From assembly GCA_038496445.1 (NCBI GenBank), contig JALMLS010000461.1:62001-126000 (forward strand): DNA of 64,000 nt. The letters are read 5' to 3'. Source of the stretch: Trichosphaerium sp. ATCC 40318. Its lineage: Eukaryota > Discosea > Flabellinia > Trichosidae. The notes under the pieces were generated by a model that ran no database searches, was not told the DNA's origin, and was given only the letters and a program-made list of their open reading frames with translations. Of this stretch, positions 44,244 through 55,922 are shown piece after piece (positions within the stretch are counted from its first letter, which is position 1; each line of letters starts with the position of its first letter). Made by a program: the position numbers and the translations under genes.

Positions 44244-46962
44244 TTACAAATAATGTACAGCAACTGCTGGCCTTTTTTTTCGGATTTCGGCAACTGTGCT
44301 GCTCCTAACACGTGTTCCTGTTATTGATAATAGTTGCAAGCACTCCGCATCATTATCTTCGAGAACTCCCTTAACAGCAGAATCATCAACACGTTGGCAG
44401 TGCGGTACGTGAAGAACTTGTAAGAAGACAAACACTTTTAATATCTTTGCAACACTTCCTAAAAAACAAAGTTATTACATGAGTTTTATACGTCACGTGA
44501 TCAATAAAACGCGAAATTAGAATAAGCAATGAAGTCACGTACCAGACCGTATGTCAGTGTGTCCTAAATTGAGTACAGTGAGACGTCTATGAAGGTTCGT
44601 CTGATTCAGTAAAAACTCTATTCCTTCATATGTAATATTGTTGTATGGAATAACAAGAGAGTATAAGTTTGTACATATTTCTGCAATGTCTTTTAAGTTC
44701 TTATCTACAAGCCCTGTCTTTCTAAGATTCAAATGTCGAATATTGGTAAGCTTCCTTAAGAGCGGAATAAAATCATCAAATGGACAAGAACAATGGCTCA
44801 AGCTTAAATTACAGAGTCTATGGGTGATGCCATTGTCTTCTATAGCTTTATCAGACGGTACGAAATCTGTTGGATTAACATCTAAGGATGTGAGATTAGG
44901 TAGTTTTGTGAGAAGGTCATCCAAGTTAGGCATTGTCAGTGAAGAATCAGGCAAGAAGCACCTAATGAAGTTAAGACTTAGCAGACATGACAATTTTGAA
45001 GAAAACAAAAAGCAAGAGAGCATACCCCATGTGGAGGTACTTGAGTCTTGTATTTTTTTGAAGAGCGGTGCTTAGCATAGGTAATGTATATGAAGGTACA
45101 TTTTGAGAGATATGCAAAGTTACTAGATCCTTAAGACAACTCATGTGAGGTCCAAAAGCTGATTCATCCCAGTCTTGAATATTTAAAAACTGTAAGTTTG
45201 GAAACGCTTTAACGATGCCCATCATAGACCTAAGTTATTATAAACAATACAAAAAGGTTAATTAGGTTTATGTGGTACTCTGAACTGCATGTTCTGATTC
45301 CAGCAACCTCAAGAGATGTCAAACGGCTGTTCGAAGAAACATCAACAAAACATGTTTCATCAAGAGTTCCAGTGAATGATACGTATACATCAGTTAATTG
45401 ACGGCATTTTTTAAATAATTTTGATACAGAAGCGTTACTAATAAATGTCTTTGAAGCGCAACTAAAAAAGATGAGTTAAAATCTTTGTGTTGATGAAGTT
45501 AAAACAATACTTACAAAATCTCCAAACCTGGACAGCCATCAATGAATGCATTGCATACCTAATTAGTTATGTTAAATAGTGCTAGTTTTAGCGTATTTAG
45601 TATAAAAAGATACGCACTTGTGCATCTAGATTGACCTTAGAAGGGGTTAGAGCATAAAGAATTTTGGATTTAGACATACTTTTTTAGGAAGGTATATTTC
45701 TCGTAAATTAGAGCATGAGTTCGCGATAATAGTCATAATTCTGGCTGTAGCGGGAACACTTAATATCTTAGTACACCTAAAATGAGAGCGTTGTCAGTAT
45801 CCGTAACATTGAAAACCCATTTACCAAAGTTGCTGTAAATTAACACAATTTCTGAAAATGTTTGACATTCCCTCTTCTGAAAGCTGTGCTATAGAGATGT
45901 TTTAAACTTTGCTAACAATAATATAATTATTTTTGAAACTACAAACCTGATTTTGTTAGGTCAAGCAATGTAAGGTTTGTTTGGAGGGCAAGAGCAGCTT
46001 CTACTTTTGGATTCAAAATCCTGTATTTTTAATAAGTTTAAAACGCAATCAAGGTCTTTCTAGCTTGTTGCACATACTTTAATGATGCTATTTTTAATGA
46101 AACAAGATTTGTGCATGTCTTGAGTAATGTTTCAAAAGCGCAAGACGCTTCAACTAGTGAGGATACAAAAGCATTTGACCTAAGAAAAAAGTTAATTTTT
46201 TGGTTTCAACAAAGAAGTCACAATACACGTGTGACGAATGTTCATCCGTACTTTGATATGTTCAACGCTGTGAGTGATGTAGTATATTTTGATAATGTAT
46301 TGAGATAGGGATACTCAAGAAAAGGACACCCTCTCACTTGTAAATCAAGAAGTTTTGACCATTTTGGAATTATTGATTCCAAGTGTTTTGACTTTAATAC
46401 TCTGCTTTGATTACATGTAAACCTCTTAACGTTTGAGCACTTTTCAAGAGTCATCAGTACTTCCTCTGTAACACATGTCTTTGTGATATTGACATTCGTG
46501 AGTTGAGGGTTACACTAAACCCAAAATCAGTCACCCAGTCAGATGTATAAACCAGTGTACCGACAAATAAGCGATCAAAGCCTTTGAACTGATTGTACTA
46601 AGTCCGAAAAAAGAAACGTCTGTGACGTTTGGACACATGATTGGTAATTTCGCTATTGTAGAGTCTGATATACCAGTTCGGATACCTGAGAGTTTCAATC
46701 GGCGTGTTCCTTCGTCTAAAGAGTATAAATAACTGTATTTCGCGTATTAATCCCTTTTTAGTACAATTAGATGTATTATTAATGGCGTACTGAAAAATAA
46801 CGGCAAACAGTCGTCATCTATCTCGGAATAAGATGCCAAGTTAAAGAATATGCGTTTAAGAGCGTGAGCAGGTAATACGCTAAAATCTACCCTTTGCTTT
46901 CTGTAATAGTCAAAATTTTGTACTATGGTATCCTCACAAAGCTTCACAAGGTTCTTTGCCAT
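44244..46962 (-). CDS. LRR protein with N-terminal BC-box-like motif
   Basis: Start at 46962 (MAKNLVKLCEDTIVQNF). The segment L-VKL-C-EDT-I fits the elongin BC-box (LxxxCxxxI), followed by LPAHALKRIFFNLASYSEIDDDCL, the layout seen in ZYG11/LRR1-type cullin-2 receptors. Later exons are leucine-rich repeats of the amino-acid type LTNIRHLNLRKTGLVDKNLKDI, NLYSLVIPYNNITYEG and TVLNLGHTDIRS. It ends in LLSITGTRVRSSTVAEIRKKRP...HYL. Likely a ubiquitin-ligase substrate receptor; this is inference from architecture. About nine introns. Confidence 0.6.
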
Positions 46963-47477
46963 AACCAGCCGCCTTTAGACAGAAATTGTGTAAACACTTA
47001 AGGAAGTTTGACACTGTTCACTGAAAATAAAAACAAGAAAAATGTCATAAACGACTTTTAGTGTGACGTGTATGCCTCAGAATTTTCTCACTTTTACTTC
47101 GAGAATAATACATCCAACCCAGCTACTATTGCGTTTGTAATACTTTATGGTGAAGGAATAAAATTGCCAAAAAAATCAATTGGCAAACTAGGATGCAAAG
47201 TAAAACTCCTGGATAGCATAGTCGTTACATTATTGTAATATGTGATTACAGCAATGTGTACGTACGTTTTGTTAATATTGCACGGCAAAAAGTGACAATC
47301 TTTGTCTCGTGCGGCTTCTTGTTTCTTTTGTCACTTTAGTAAAACCTCTCGTAATGATTAGAGAGAAACGAGGGAAGAGGAACTCCCTTACACTATTTAA
47401 ATCGATAGATAGCGTGATTGCTTGAGAAGCTACTGGGGCTGAAGGCTCCGGATCAACAGGAGCACTTGAAACTCATA
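46963..47477. other. Divergent intergenic region
   Basis: Shared upstream space of the LRR gene (minus) and the DUF2314-DUF2185 gene (plus). ACTATTTAAAT at about 47392 may be a TATA-like element. No gene seen. Confidence 0.4.
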
Positions 47478-47558
47478 ATGGTGAAAGTTGTATCTTTCTT
47501 ATTCCTCCTTAACCTAGTTAAGCTAGGTTCTTCAGGAACAGTTGTCAAGACAACGTAA
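47478..47558 (+). other. Upstream ORF resembling a signal peptide
   Basis: A 26-codon ORF MVKVVSFLFLLNLVKLGSSG... ending TAA two bases before the next gene's ATG, in another frame. A signal-peptide-like uORF could control translation or be an alternative exon. Confidence 0.35.
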
Positions 47559-47560
47559 CA

Positions 47561-48181
47561 ATGGATACAAACGCTGATAATAGCTGGGAGCTGGACGATC
47601 CGACAGAAACTGCACTGAACAATAAATATACGTTTTACTTGCCATCACACGAAGGGAAAGCGCTTTTAAAACCAGGAGACAACGTCAAGCTTATTTTCAA
47701 CGATTTGACTCCAGATGGCGGAAGAGAACGCATGTGGGTTACAATAACAGAGCGAGACGGTGATAACTTTACTGGTACTCTTGCAAACCACCCTTACGGC
47801 TTTTCAAGCTTAGATTTTGGACATATCATACATTTCGAAGAAAAACATATTATTTGTATGGGGATAGACGATCCAAACGACGGGGATGACTTGATACAAA
47901 AATATCGGAAAAGGTGCAATGTTTCGCGTCAATTACTCCTGGAAGGTAGTAAGATTATGTGTTTGTATAGAGAGGAGCCAGAGGATAGGCCTGATGAGAT
48001 GTACCCTGACAGTGGGTGGAGGTTAAGGCATACAAGTGATGATAATGTTGAATGCTCGTTTGAAGTGGCGTCTTTGGGACTAATGTTAAACAGGAATGAC
48101 AAGTTCTTAAGTTTTCTTGACGAACCAGTGGGTACAAAGTTGTGTTGGGATGAAAAGTCACAAGAGTTTAAACACGTGTAA
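47561..48181 (+). CDS. DUF2314-DUF2185 (Imm33-like) two-domain protein
   Basis: A 206-residue intronless ORF. The N-terminal domain (residues about 22-105) fits DUF2314: FYLPSHEGKALLKPGDNVKLIFND...MWVTITERDGDNFTGTLANHPY...LDFGHIIHFEEKHI. The C-terminal domain (about 118-205) fits DUF2185/Imm33: CNVSRQLLLEGSKIMCLYREEPEDRPDEMYPDSGWRLR. Both are mainly bacterial domains of unknown function (Imm33 is listed as a predicted immunity protein). No introns in an intron-dense neighbourhood suggests transfer from bacteria. Soluble, acidic, probably cytosolic unless the preceding leader is spliced to it. Confidence 0.75.
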   Translation: MDTNADNSWELDDPTETALNNKYTFYLPSHEGKALLKPGDNVKLIFNDLTPDGGRERMWVTITERDGDNFTGTLANHPYGFSSLDFGHIIHFEEKHIICMGIDDPNDGDDLIQKYRKRCNVSRQLLLEGSKIMCLYREEPEDRPDEMYPDSGWRLRHTSDDNVECSFEVASLGLMLNRNDKFLSFLDEPVGTKLCWDEKSQEFKHV

Positions 48182-48503
48182 CCTATGAATTGGTATAGGA
48201 AATAAAAGTTAATTTACAAAGTAAAAGCACGGAAAAGGTTTTGTACGGTGGAATCAAATCAAAGGGTGCAAGCACTCGCATACCACTGTGATGTCATTTT
48301 ACGTCAGAAATGTCTATATTGTCTAGAGTGTGGTCAAATACAACATATCAGTTTGGCTGTTTGAGGCCTTACTTAACATGAACAAGTTTTTTACTTTTTA
48401 CAAGTGTATTTTTGGCCTCTAATTAAAGTTGGCAAAGAACAACTGGGGCTATCCCGAAGAAGGTGTTGTTATAATGTACATAAAGCTATTTAAGTGACTT
48501 TAA
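48182..48503. other. Convergent intergenic region
   Basis: 3' flanks of two genes that face each other. Nothing recognised. Confidence 0.4.
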
Positions 48504-50569
48504 CTAAAGTTTAGGTCGTCCATTGTTGTTATTATAATTGTTGGCTTCTGACCACAAATGAATATTTTCTTTTGTTCGTCCCAAATGGTTTAAATACACA
48601 TAAACATCTGTACCAAAACCATCCATACCTATGTACCTTGATTAAGAACAATAGAAACTAATTTATAAATACATACTCAGCAACTTAATATCTCCTCCAA
48701 AGTAACGTGCATAAACTCTTGCAACAGGGAGTCCAAAACCTGGAAGAAAAAAAAAAGTGTAAATTTCAGTAGATTTAACATTATGAGCACAGTACCATAA
48801 CCAGCAAATGTATCATGAACATTAGAAGGTTCTTGAGCACCTTTAATAATATTAGTTAGCTATACAACGTTCGAAAATATATCATACCTGACACTCTCAT
48901 TGCCATATCAGATGTTGTAAAAAAATATCTAAGGGAAAAAAAGGCATTAGCAAACTCGTACATCTGAAACGTCATGGCTAAGTAAACAATATACGTACTG
49001 CCATATTTTAGATATATCACTACGCTTAATTCCACCCTATTAAAGTCATTAACTCTATCATAAAGCGAAGCAAAATTTACAAAATGAATTCAGCCAAAAA
49101 TTTCTTATTTCTTTGAACATACACCCTTGTCATGTATCTTCATTGTAATATCTTCTTCTCCTTTTGAAATAATTATCTTAACAGGAGGTAACTCCTACCG
49201 ATCTGTCAGTTAAAATTCACAGTACTCAATAATTGAGTAACCTCTTTATCCTTGTGAGTTTCGATCACAGCACGCATTGAGTTTTTTAGTAGCTCGAATA
49301 AAATATGATATAAATGCGATGGTGCATAAGAGAAAGTTTGGCTCAATTCACCAAGTAAAACAACGTCTGGGGATTCCCTATGTCATAATTAAACGAGGCG
49401 GTATTCTCATATACGTTCACACGCACCCATACGTGAGACTACAAAGATGCTTTGCAGCATCAATTGCTAACAAATGTTAAAACAATTAGTTTTAACAGAG
49501 TACCGTCTACCTGCTTCTGCAACATCAGCTGGGTTACAACGCGTTTGAATTGCTCCAACAAAACCCTCATGAGAGTATTCTGGATCTCCTATAAGATCGA
49601 GATGCTGTACCTAAAATAAAGTTAACATTTCCGCAACAAAAAGAACATGTTCCAAACTTACTTGCAGTAACCTCGTGCCAACTCTTGAGTTCAAGAATGA
49701 ATCGAGCATAGGCTTAATAGAAGGCTCCAATATCTCTAAAAACAGAAAAACAGAATGTCAGAATATCACGTGATAAGTGTAAATAGGTAAAGCCGAGAAA
49801 TAGAAATTGTTCAACAAAATAATTTACCATTGGCACGCTTTCCATTACGCTGTGTATACTCCATCAAACCTTTAGCAAGTGTAGGAATAACCTCGTCATG
49901 ACGATCTCTTATATTACGAACAATATTAGCAAATTCATCAATCTTATCTACTAAACAGTCAAAAGTAAGAAAAAAGAATCAAAAATAGAAAAAAAAGTCC
50001 AAAAAAAAAAACATGAAGAGAAAAAAGGTATTTTTGAAGTTACCGCTATCAGGTGACTCAGAATCAATTAAATCCTTGCAAGTGTCAAAATACATTTCAT
50101 GAATACGCTGTATAGCAGGCATATCTATTGTTTAAGGTTATTCAAAAGGAATTTTAAGCGTTTTGATTTTAAACTTACCTGCCAAGCCGTTTGGAAGAGC
50201 TTTGATTAATTCCACATGCCTACAGTAGCGTATACGAAATTCTCGGTGCTTAAAATAATCATTAGGCGTCTATTTCACAAAAGATACCAATAGTATCGTT
50301 AATCATCGCTCTAGAAGCGAATATAGCGAAAGTAATGCGCACCAAGTGTTGACTTGAAAGTACTTTCGTTTTGGGAGTTCTAATATACGTTAGCGCTCAG
50401 TATCCATGCGTTTTCAGCGGCCAATCCCATTTTTGGGGCGTTAACGGAATTCTAAGTTAGAAGCGTACTTTATCTCTCCAAACTGTACCAAGTCGCGTAA
50501 ACTGACTCTGTAAGGCTCTTGCTTGGCGTATTCAGCGATTTTAGTAAGATACCGCGCTTTAGCTAACAT
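48504..50569 (-). CDS. Mitochondrial pyruvate/branched-chain dehydrogenase kinase
   Basis: PDK/BCKDK family kinase that phosphorylates the E1 subunit of a 2-oxoacid dehydrogenase. The start at 50569 gives [19 protein letters not shown] then [11 protein letters not shown]. The N-terminal helical domain shows [33 protein letters not shown] and [22 protein letters not shown]. The GHKL ATPase domain has the N-box [15 protein letters not shown]1 box [23 protein letters not shown], and G2 box [38 protein letters not shown]. All key ATP-binding residues are present. About twelve introns. Stop at 48504-48506. Confidence 0.9.
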
Positions 50570-50708
50570 ATTCGAATAGAGTCGCCTGTGATGAATTGTC
50601 TAGTACTAAAATTAGAGCTACGACACTCTGTACTCGATTGATACGTTTATTCAAAAAACAAACAAGACTTGCGTTGAAAATTAGAGCTTGAAAAAATATA
50701 CCCAAATT

Positions 50709-52498
50709 CTACAAAGCAGATGTCAGCAATCCTTCTAATTCTTCCGTGGATAGTTTAATTGGATTTCCTTTCATCGAACTAGACTTTGAACCCTTTGTAA
50801 TAAGTTCATTAAAATGACTTTTGTTAATCCCATATGTGCTCAAACCAGGAACTTCCATTTTTGAACATACATCATTTATCCACGCAACAGCATCCTACAT
50901 ATATCCTTAAATTTACTCCAGAATGCATACTCTGGCTCATAGAAAACTAAGGCTACTTACAGCTGCTGTAGCATCATCGCGACCAGTGAGAACTCTGCCA
51001 AGTTCGTCATACTTTGCCAGAGCAACGTTTTGTGGTTCTCTCGCCTTAACACTACGTTACTAAAGAAAGATTTAAAACTAAATCAAGACGCGAACCTTGA
51101 GTAACTTTACATTCAGTTCGATCACGTGAGGTAATAGTGCTGCACAAACGCCACCTTTGTTAAAAAAATTAGTATCAGATTTCTTCAGTGTAAAACTGTA
51201 CCATGTGAAGCTTTAGGAAACATGCCGCCTAAAGGACCAGCAAACCCATGAACAGCGCCTAACTTAGCATTGGCTAGAGCTAACCCGCCAAAGAGCGACA
51301 CAATAGCCATGTCCTAGAATGAAGATAAATAATTTTGTAAAAAAAAGTAGCAGTCATACTTCTCTTGCGTCAAGATCATCTCCATTAGTATAGACACGCA
51401 TTAGAGATCGCTTTGCGTATCGCAATGCTACACAGTGGGTTATTGAGCTTAACGTAAAGAAATTACTGTACCTTCACGGCAAATAGCATCTGTTAAAGGA
51501 TTTGCTAAATGTGTAGTAAAAGATTCTACAACTTGTGTAAACGCATCCAATCCTTAAAGGGTGTTCGTTAGATTTTACATATATTTGGAAAGAATTCCGA
51601 ACCTGTATCACGTGTAACAGACTTTGGTGCAGACAATACGAGCTCAGGATCAACAAGAGCAATATCTGGTATCATGGACACAGCACGCAAACTTACCTTC
51701 ACTTGAAAAATGTTAAAAAATACATCGACGCAAAAAATGAACCGCTAGATTACCATGATGTTCGTCCGACCTGAGACGTGGCGTTAGCAATCATAAAACT
51801 TTAGTACAAAGGAATACAAACCTTAGCACTGCGTTTTTCGTAACTTCAGCACCGGGACCAGATGTTGTAGGGATGGCAATGTACCTAAACCATGTCAACG
51901 AATTAACTAATTTTCCGTTTCTCAAGAAAAAAAAACAAACACGTGACAACATACGGTAGTGATTTTTTTGTGACCTTGAGACCTTTACCAATTACTTCCT
52001 ACGCTAGTGTCACATTGTGTAAAGGTGGAGGGACCGAGGATGTACCATGTAATCTAACGGTTCCCCACCATTTGTTACTAGCATTGCTACTGCTTTACCA
52101 AGGTCTACAGGGCTTCCACCTCCCAATCCAATGACAATATCCGCCTTTGAAGCTCTAGCAGAAGCTGTTGCTTCCTTGGCCATGTTTGTTGATGGCTCAC
52201 CAGTAACAGCAAAGGAAGTAATCCAAAAAAGAGTTAGTTAAGAGTTAGGAAAGCGAGAAAAAACTTTTGAGCGGTTACGCGTTAGATTTTACTCTAGTAC
52301 CTTGTAATCGCCTCCTAACATTTTGCATAATTTATCTACGAGGGTTTTACGTTTGCCCGTAAGCACAAAGACGTTTTTGCCATCTGTGAGCTGCTTGATG
52401 TATTGAGGCACGTCATTAAACTTTCCACGCCCAAATATGATCTGTGTAGCTGTTGCGAAACTGTAATTGAAGTACTTAGATGGTTCACGACTGGTCAT
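50709..52498 (-). CDS. Iron-containing alcohol dehydrogenase family protein
   Basis: NAD(P)-dependent Fe-ADH-type dehydrogenase (similar to maleylacetate reductase and lactaldehyde/butanol dehydrogenases). Start at 52498 (MTSREPSKYFNYSFATATQIIFG). Motifs: IIFGRGKFNDVPQYI, ADIVIGLGGGSPVDLGKAVAML (nucleotide binding), AIPTTSGPGAEVTKNAV, DPELVLSAPKSVTRDTGLDAFTQVVESF, GAVHGFAGPLGGMF, KASHGGVCAALLPHVI. The Asp and His residues that bind the metal are in place. The C-terminus reads LSTEELEGLLTSAL. No mitochondrial presequence obvious. About eleven introns; divergent from the rhomboid gene over 137 bp. Confidence 0.9.
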
Positions 52499-52635
52499 CT
52501 TACTTTTCTGTTTACTGTCTTTCAGATAAATTCACATTGCGTTTTACGCAGTTTCACAACAAAAAACCGCGTTTTATATTCGTTGACTTGTTTGTCTTCA
52601 ATCGCTCCGTTGTCTACCAAAAGCGCTTTAACATT

Positions 52636-54033
52636 ATGTACAGACGACGTTCAGGAGGTCGATTCGGCCTAATGATGCTCGCAATTCAAGGTTCGCTACT
52701 GCTGACTCATTGATTGTTTAACTCCTCAAAGTCATGCGCGTTGGCGTACAGAATATCCCACCAGTGACTTTAATGATTTTGGTAGCATGCTCAGGTAACT
52801 TTCCTTAAAACAATCCTCCTACTCTTTAAATAGGCTAACACGGCATGCAGGGATATATTTTAATCCTTTAAACTGGGCAATACCTCCGTTAGGCGCAGCA
52901 TGCCTTCACGCAGCTGCTATTTATTACCACAAACAATGTACGCTTGTTTTTAGAGTTACTGATTGTCCGCGTTATTGACTGATTTAAAAACAAGGGTTGC
53001 GTCTTGTCCTTGGCGCTTTTTATCATGCCAATGATATGCATTTGTATTTTAATATGTCTAGTTTGTTGTGGGCACGTGATTAATTTTTTTTCTGTTGACA
53101 TTTTAAGAGATTTCTTACAATGTTTTAGAAAGGACGTTTCCTTGAACAACATTATGGAACAATAAAATTTGGTGTTATGACAGGTGTATTTACGCTATTG
53201 TCGAATACTTTGTATGTCGCTATGGCACTTTCTCTAGCTGGTTTTGGTTATGGCAGGTACTTGGTTTTTGTCCATTTTTTTTTGTTATTTGTAGCGCTAT
53301 GAAACGTTAACTATTTTTATTCCTCTATTACTTTTGTGTGGATTCTTTGAATATACAGCAATACGTGACGCTTATGCCGTCTGACTTTTATCACAACGCT
53401 TTTTTGTTTTCTATGTTTGCAACAGTTCAACATTTAATTACTCCTCAGCTTCCAAAACACGTGCGCTGTTGGTTTTTCAGCAGTGCTTTTTGCATACAAG
53501 GTTGTATTGCAGCACAATACCCCTCATAATTCGAGATTCTTGGGCATAATACCTGCAAGTTTATTCTGTTCTTGATTTTTGTTTAACATTAGTTTAGATT
53601 CCTACCAAATATATTTACTGGGCAGAGTTAGTGTTCATTCAGATGGTTTATCCACAAGCTTCACTTCTTGGACATCTATGTACACTTTTATTATCCTTGT
53701 AACAGTCACTAATGTTTTGTTCAAAGCTGGGATACTGGTCGGTCTACTGTACGCTCAAGGACCACTTGAAACCGTTGTGGATACTTTGAGTTCGTTTATA
53801 ACAATGTACGTTCTTGCTTTCACTAACGCTACCTAACTGTTATACTAAGGCCTCCAGTACCACGTTTGAGAGGGCCTTATGGTGTAAGAGATGAGCATCA
53901 GTACACGTATGCTCGTGGTACTGCTCAGAGAAACAATCAGCCGCAACAACCACAGCAACCAGAATTATCAGCTGAGGAAATGCGAAGACAGCGTTTGGTG
54001 TACCTGACCAATAATCAAAGAGCCTTACGATAG
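52636..54033 (+). CDS. RHBDD1: RHBDL4/RHBDD1-like rhomboid protease
   Basis: Intramembrane serine protease of the ER, which in animals cleaves unstable membrane proteins for VCP-dependent degradation. The start gives MYRRRSGGRFGLMMLAIQ and then VGVQNIPPVT, as in the animal proteins. Catalytic Ser lies in CAVGFSAVLFAYKV (about 53465-53505) and His in ASLLGHLAGILVGLLYAQGPLE (intron between H-L and A-G). The C-terminus reads LSAEEMRRQRLVYLTNNQR, closely matching the arginine-rich VCP-binding motif of RHBDL4. Seven or so introns; stop at 54031-54033. Confidence 0.88.
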
Positions 54034-54126
54034 TCAAACATTACTACCAGTGACGGGAATGCCCTTGTAAATAAAAAAAGAAAACCGTTGACTTTGTACT
54101 CAAAATTTAAAGTTAAAAATACAACA

Positions 54127-55663
54127 ATGGAGGCGAAGGAGTTAAAAACTAATATCTCTCTTGAAAGTAAAAATATCAATGCAGACTTGATAGCATTATG
54201 TAAACAAGTGTTTGATGATTGGAAAGATGTGCCTGAAACAGGATTTAAAATAAATACGTTTAACGAAGGAATTACAAATACTTGTGCGTGTTGTGACTAT
54301 ATAAAGGCGTTTTTGTGCTTATGCAGCCGATTAGTATTTAGACTACGTGTTAGTACTGATGCGAGCGTCAAGGCTGCTCTCGTTCGTGTTTATGGCGTTG
54401 GAACCGAAAAACTCATAGATCGCGATGCTGAAATTAAGGTACGGAACGCTTTGCATGTGTTTATGACTACGAGCTAACCAATTGTAGATTTTAAAGGCAA
54501 TAACCAAAATTGGTACATAAAAGTTCAAGTCTTTGCTTTTCTAACAATACACTGAAAGAATCTGTCGGTTGTCAATTATATGGTTACTTTGATAACGGTT
54601 TGGTTTACGAGTTTATAGAAGGCAGGAGTTTAAAACCAAAAGGTACAACCAGGTTGTTGCATGCCTATAGCATAGACGTCTTTCGCGTACTATCATGAGC
54701 TTTACTCACTGGATTTTTTTATGTAGAGCTGCCTGATTTTATGATTCCAGCCGCTGTTGAGATGGCAAGGTGGCACAAGGTAGTACTTCCAGAGGAGATG
54801 GGTGAAAAGAAGGCTTTAGTGTGGGCTACAATGAATAAATGGCTAAAAGCGCTTCCTGAGAAGTATGATAACCCTGAAAAGGCCAAGAGATTTGCAGAAA
54901 AAATAGATGTGGCTTGGATTAAGGCAGAATTAAAGGTAACGGTTGCTTGATTCAAGACATTAAGTGAATGACAGAGAAGCTGACTTATCGTTGTCTTTTA
55001 GGACATGCAAGATAAGCTATCACATTATCCTGTAGTGTTTTCTCATAATGATACCTTGGCTATGAACCTAATTTTGTTACCAAACGAGAAAGAAATACGG
55101 TATGCTTTTTGTAAACACGTAGTTGACACCTGTCTACTTGACATTCGAAACTGACTTGTACTTTAGTTTTATTGACTATGAATATGCTAGTTATAACTAC
55201 AGAGCATTTGATATGTACGTGCAAAGGTCTAAATACAAATCTAAATCAATGTTTTTAGAGCGAATCATTTTCTGGAATGGGGTGGCTTTGAATCCGACTA
55301 TGAAGCTGTTCCTACTAAATACATGCAATATGACTTCTTTGAAGCGTACTTTAACGAGTTAAATGGTACACTCAAGCACAATATCAACCGTCCATTAAGT
55401 CAACAACTGACTTAACATTAGGAAAAAAACCTTCCGAAGATGAACTCCATGCCTTCTATTGCGAAGTGTCAAAGTTTCAATTGGTACACCATTCGTTTGT
55501 AGTTAACTTATTAATATTATATTAGGTGTCTTTGTTCTTCTGGGGTATATGGTCGCTTGTTCAAGCAGATGAAAGTAAAATAGACTTTGATTATCTAGAA
55601 TATGCTATTACCCGTTTTGAGTATTATAAAACAAGCAAAGAGAGGTTAATGAATGTAAAGTAA
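54127..55663 (+). CDS. Ethanolamine kinase
   Basis: First enzyme of the CDP-ethanolamine branch of phospholipid synthesis; transfers phosphate from ATP to ethanolamine in the cytosol. Motifs: RVYGVGTEKLIDRDAEI, YGYFDNGLVYEFIEGRSL, MARWHKV, VFSHNDTLAMNLIL (Brenner-type catalytic loop with Asp and Asn), IRFIDYEYASYNYRAFDI, NHFLEWGG and VFFFWGIWSLVQADESKIDFDYLEYAITRF. The catalytic loop has HNDTLAMN where relatives often have HNDLLxxN. About eight introns; start ATG at 54127. Confidence 0.88.
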
Positions 55664-55922
55664 ATGAGCATAAAGTATTTAATTTTCATGTGAAATTTGT
55701 TGTTGCAATATCACAAACTAGAAAAAAACAAGAAAGTCAATGTATTAACACAAGGCAGTAAAATTAACGTTGTGGTGACTCTGTAGTAGGTCAAGATAAA
55801 CGTATTCACGTTTAGGCAACTAGGACCCAAAACTCATTAACACTGCCATGTTACAAGTTGACAGAGGTTCTGTTAGCAATGACATGTATTTGTTTATTAT
55901 TTTTTATGTTCATAATTTTTAA

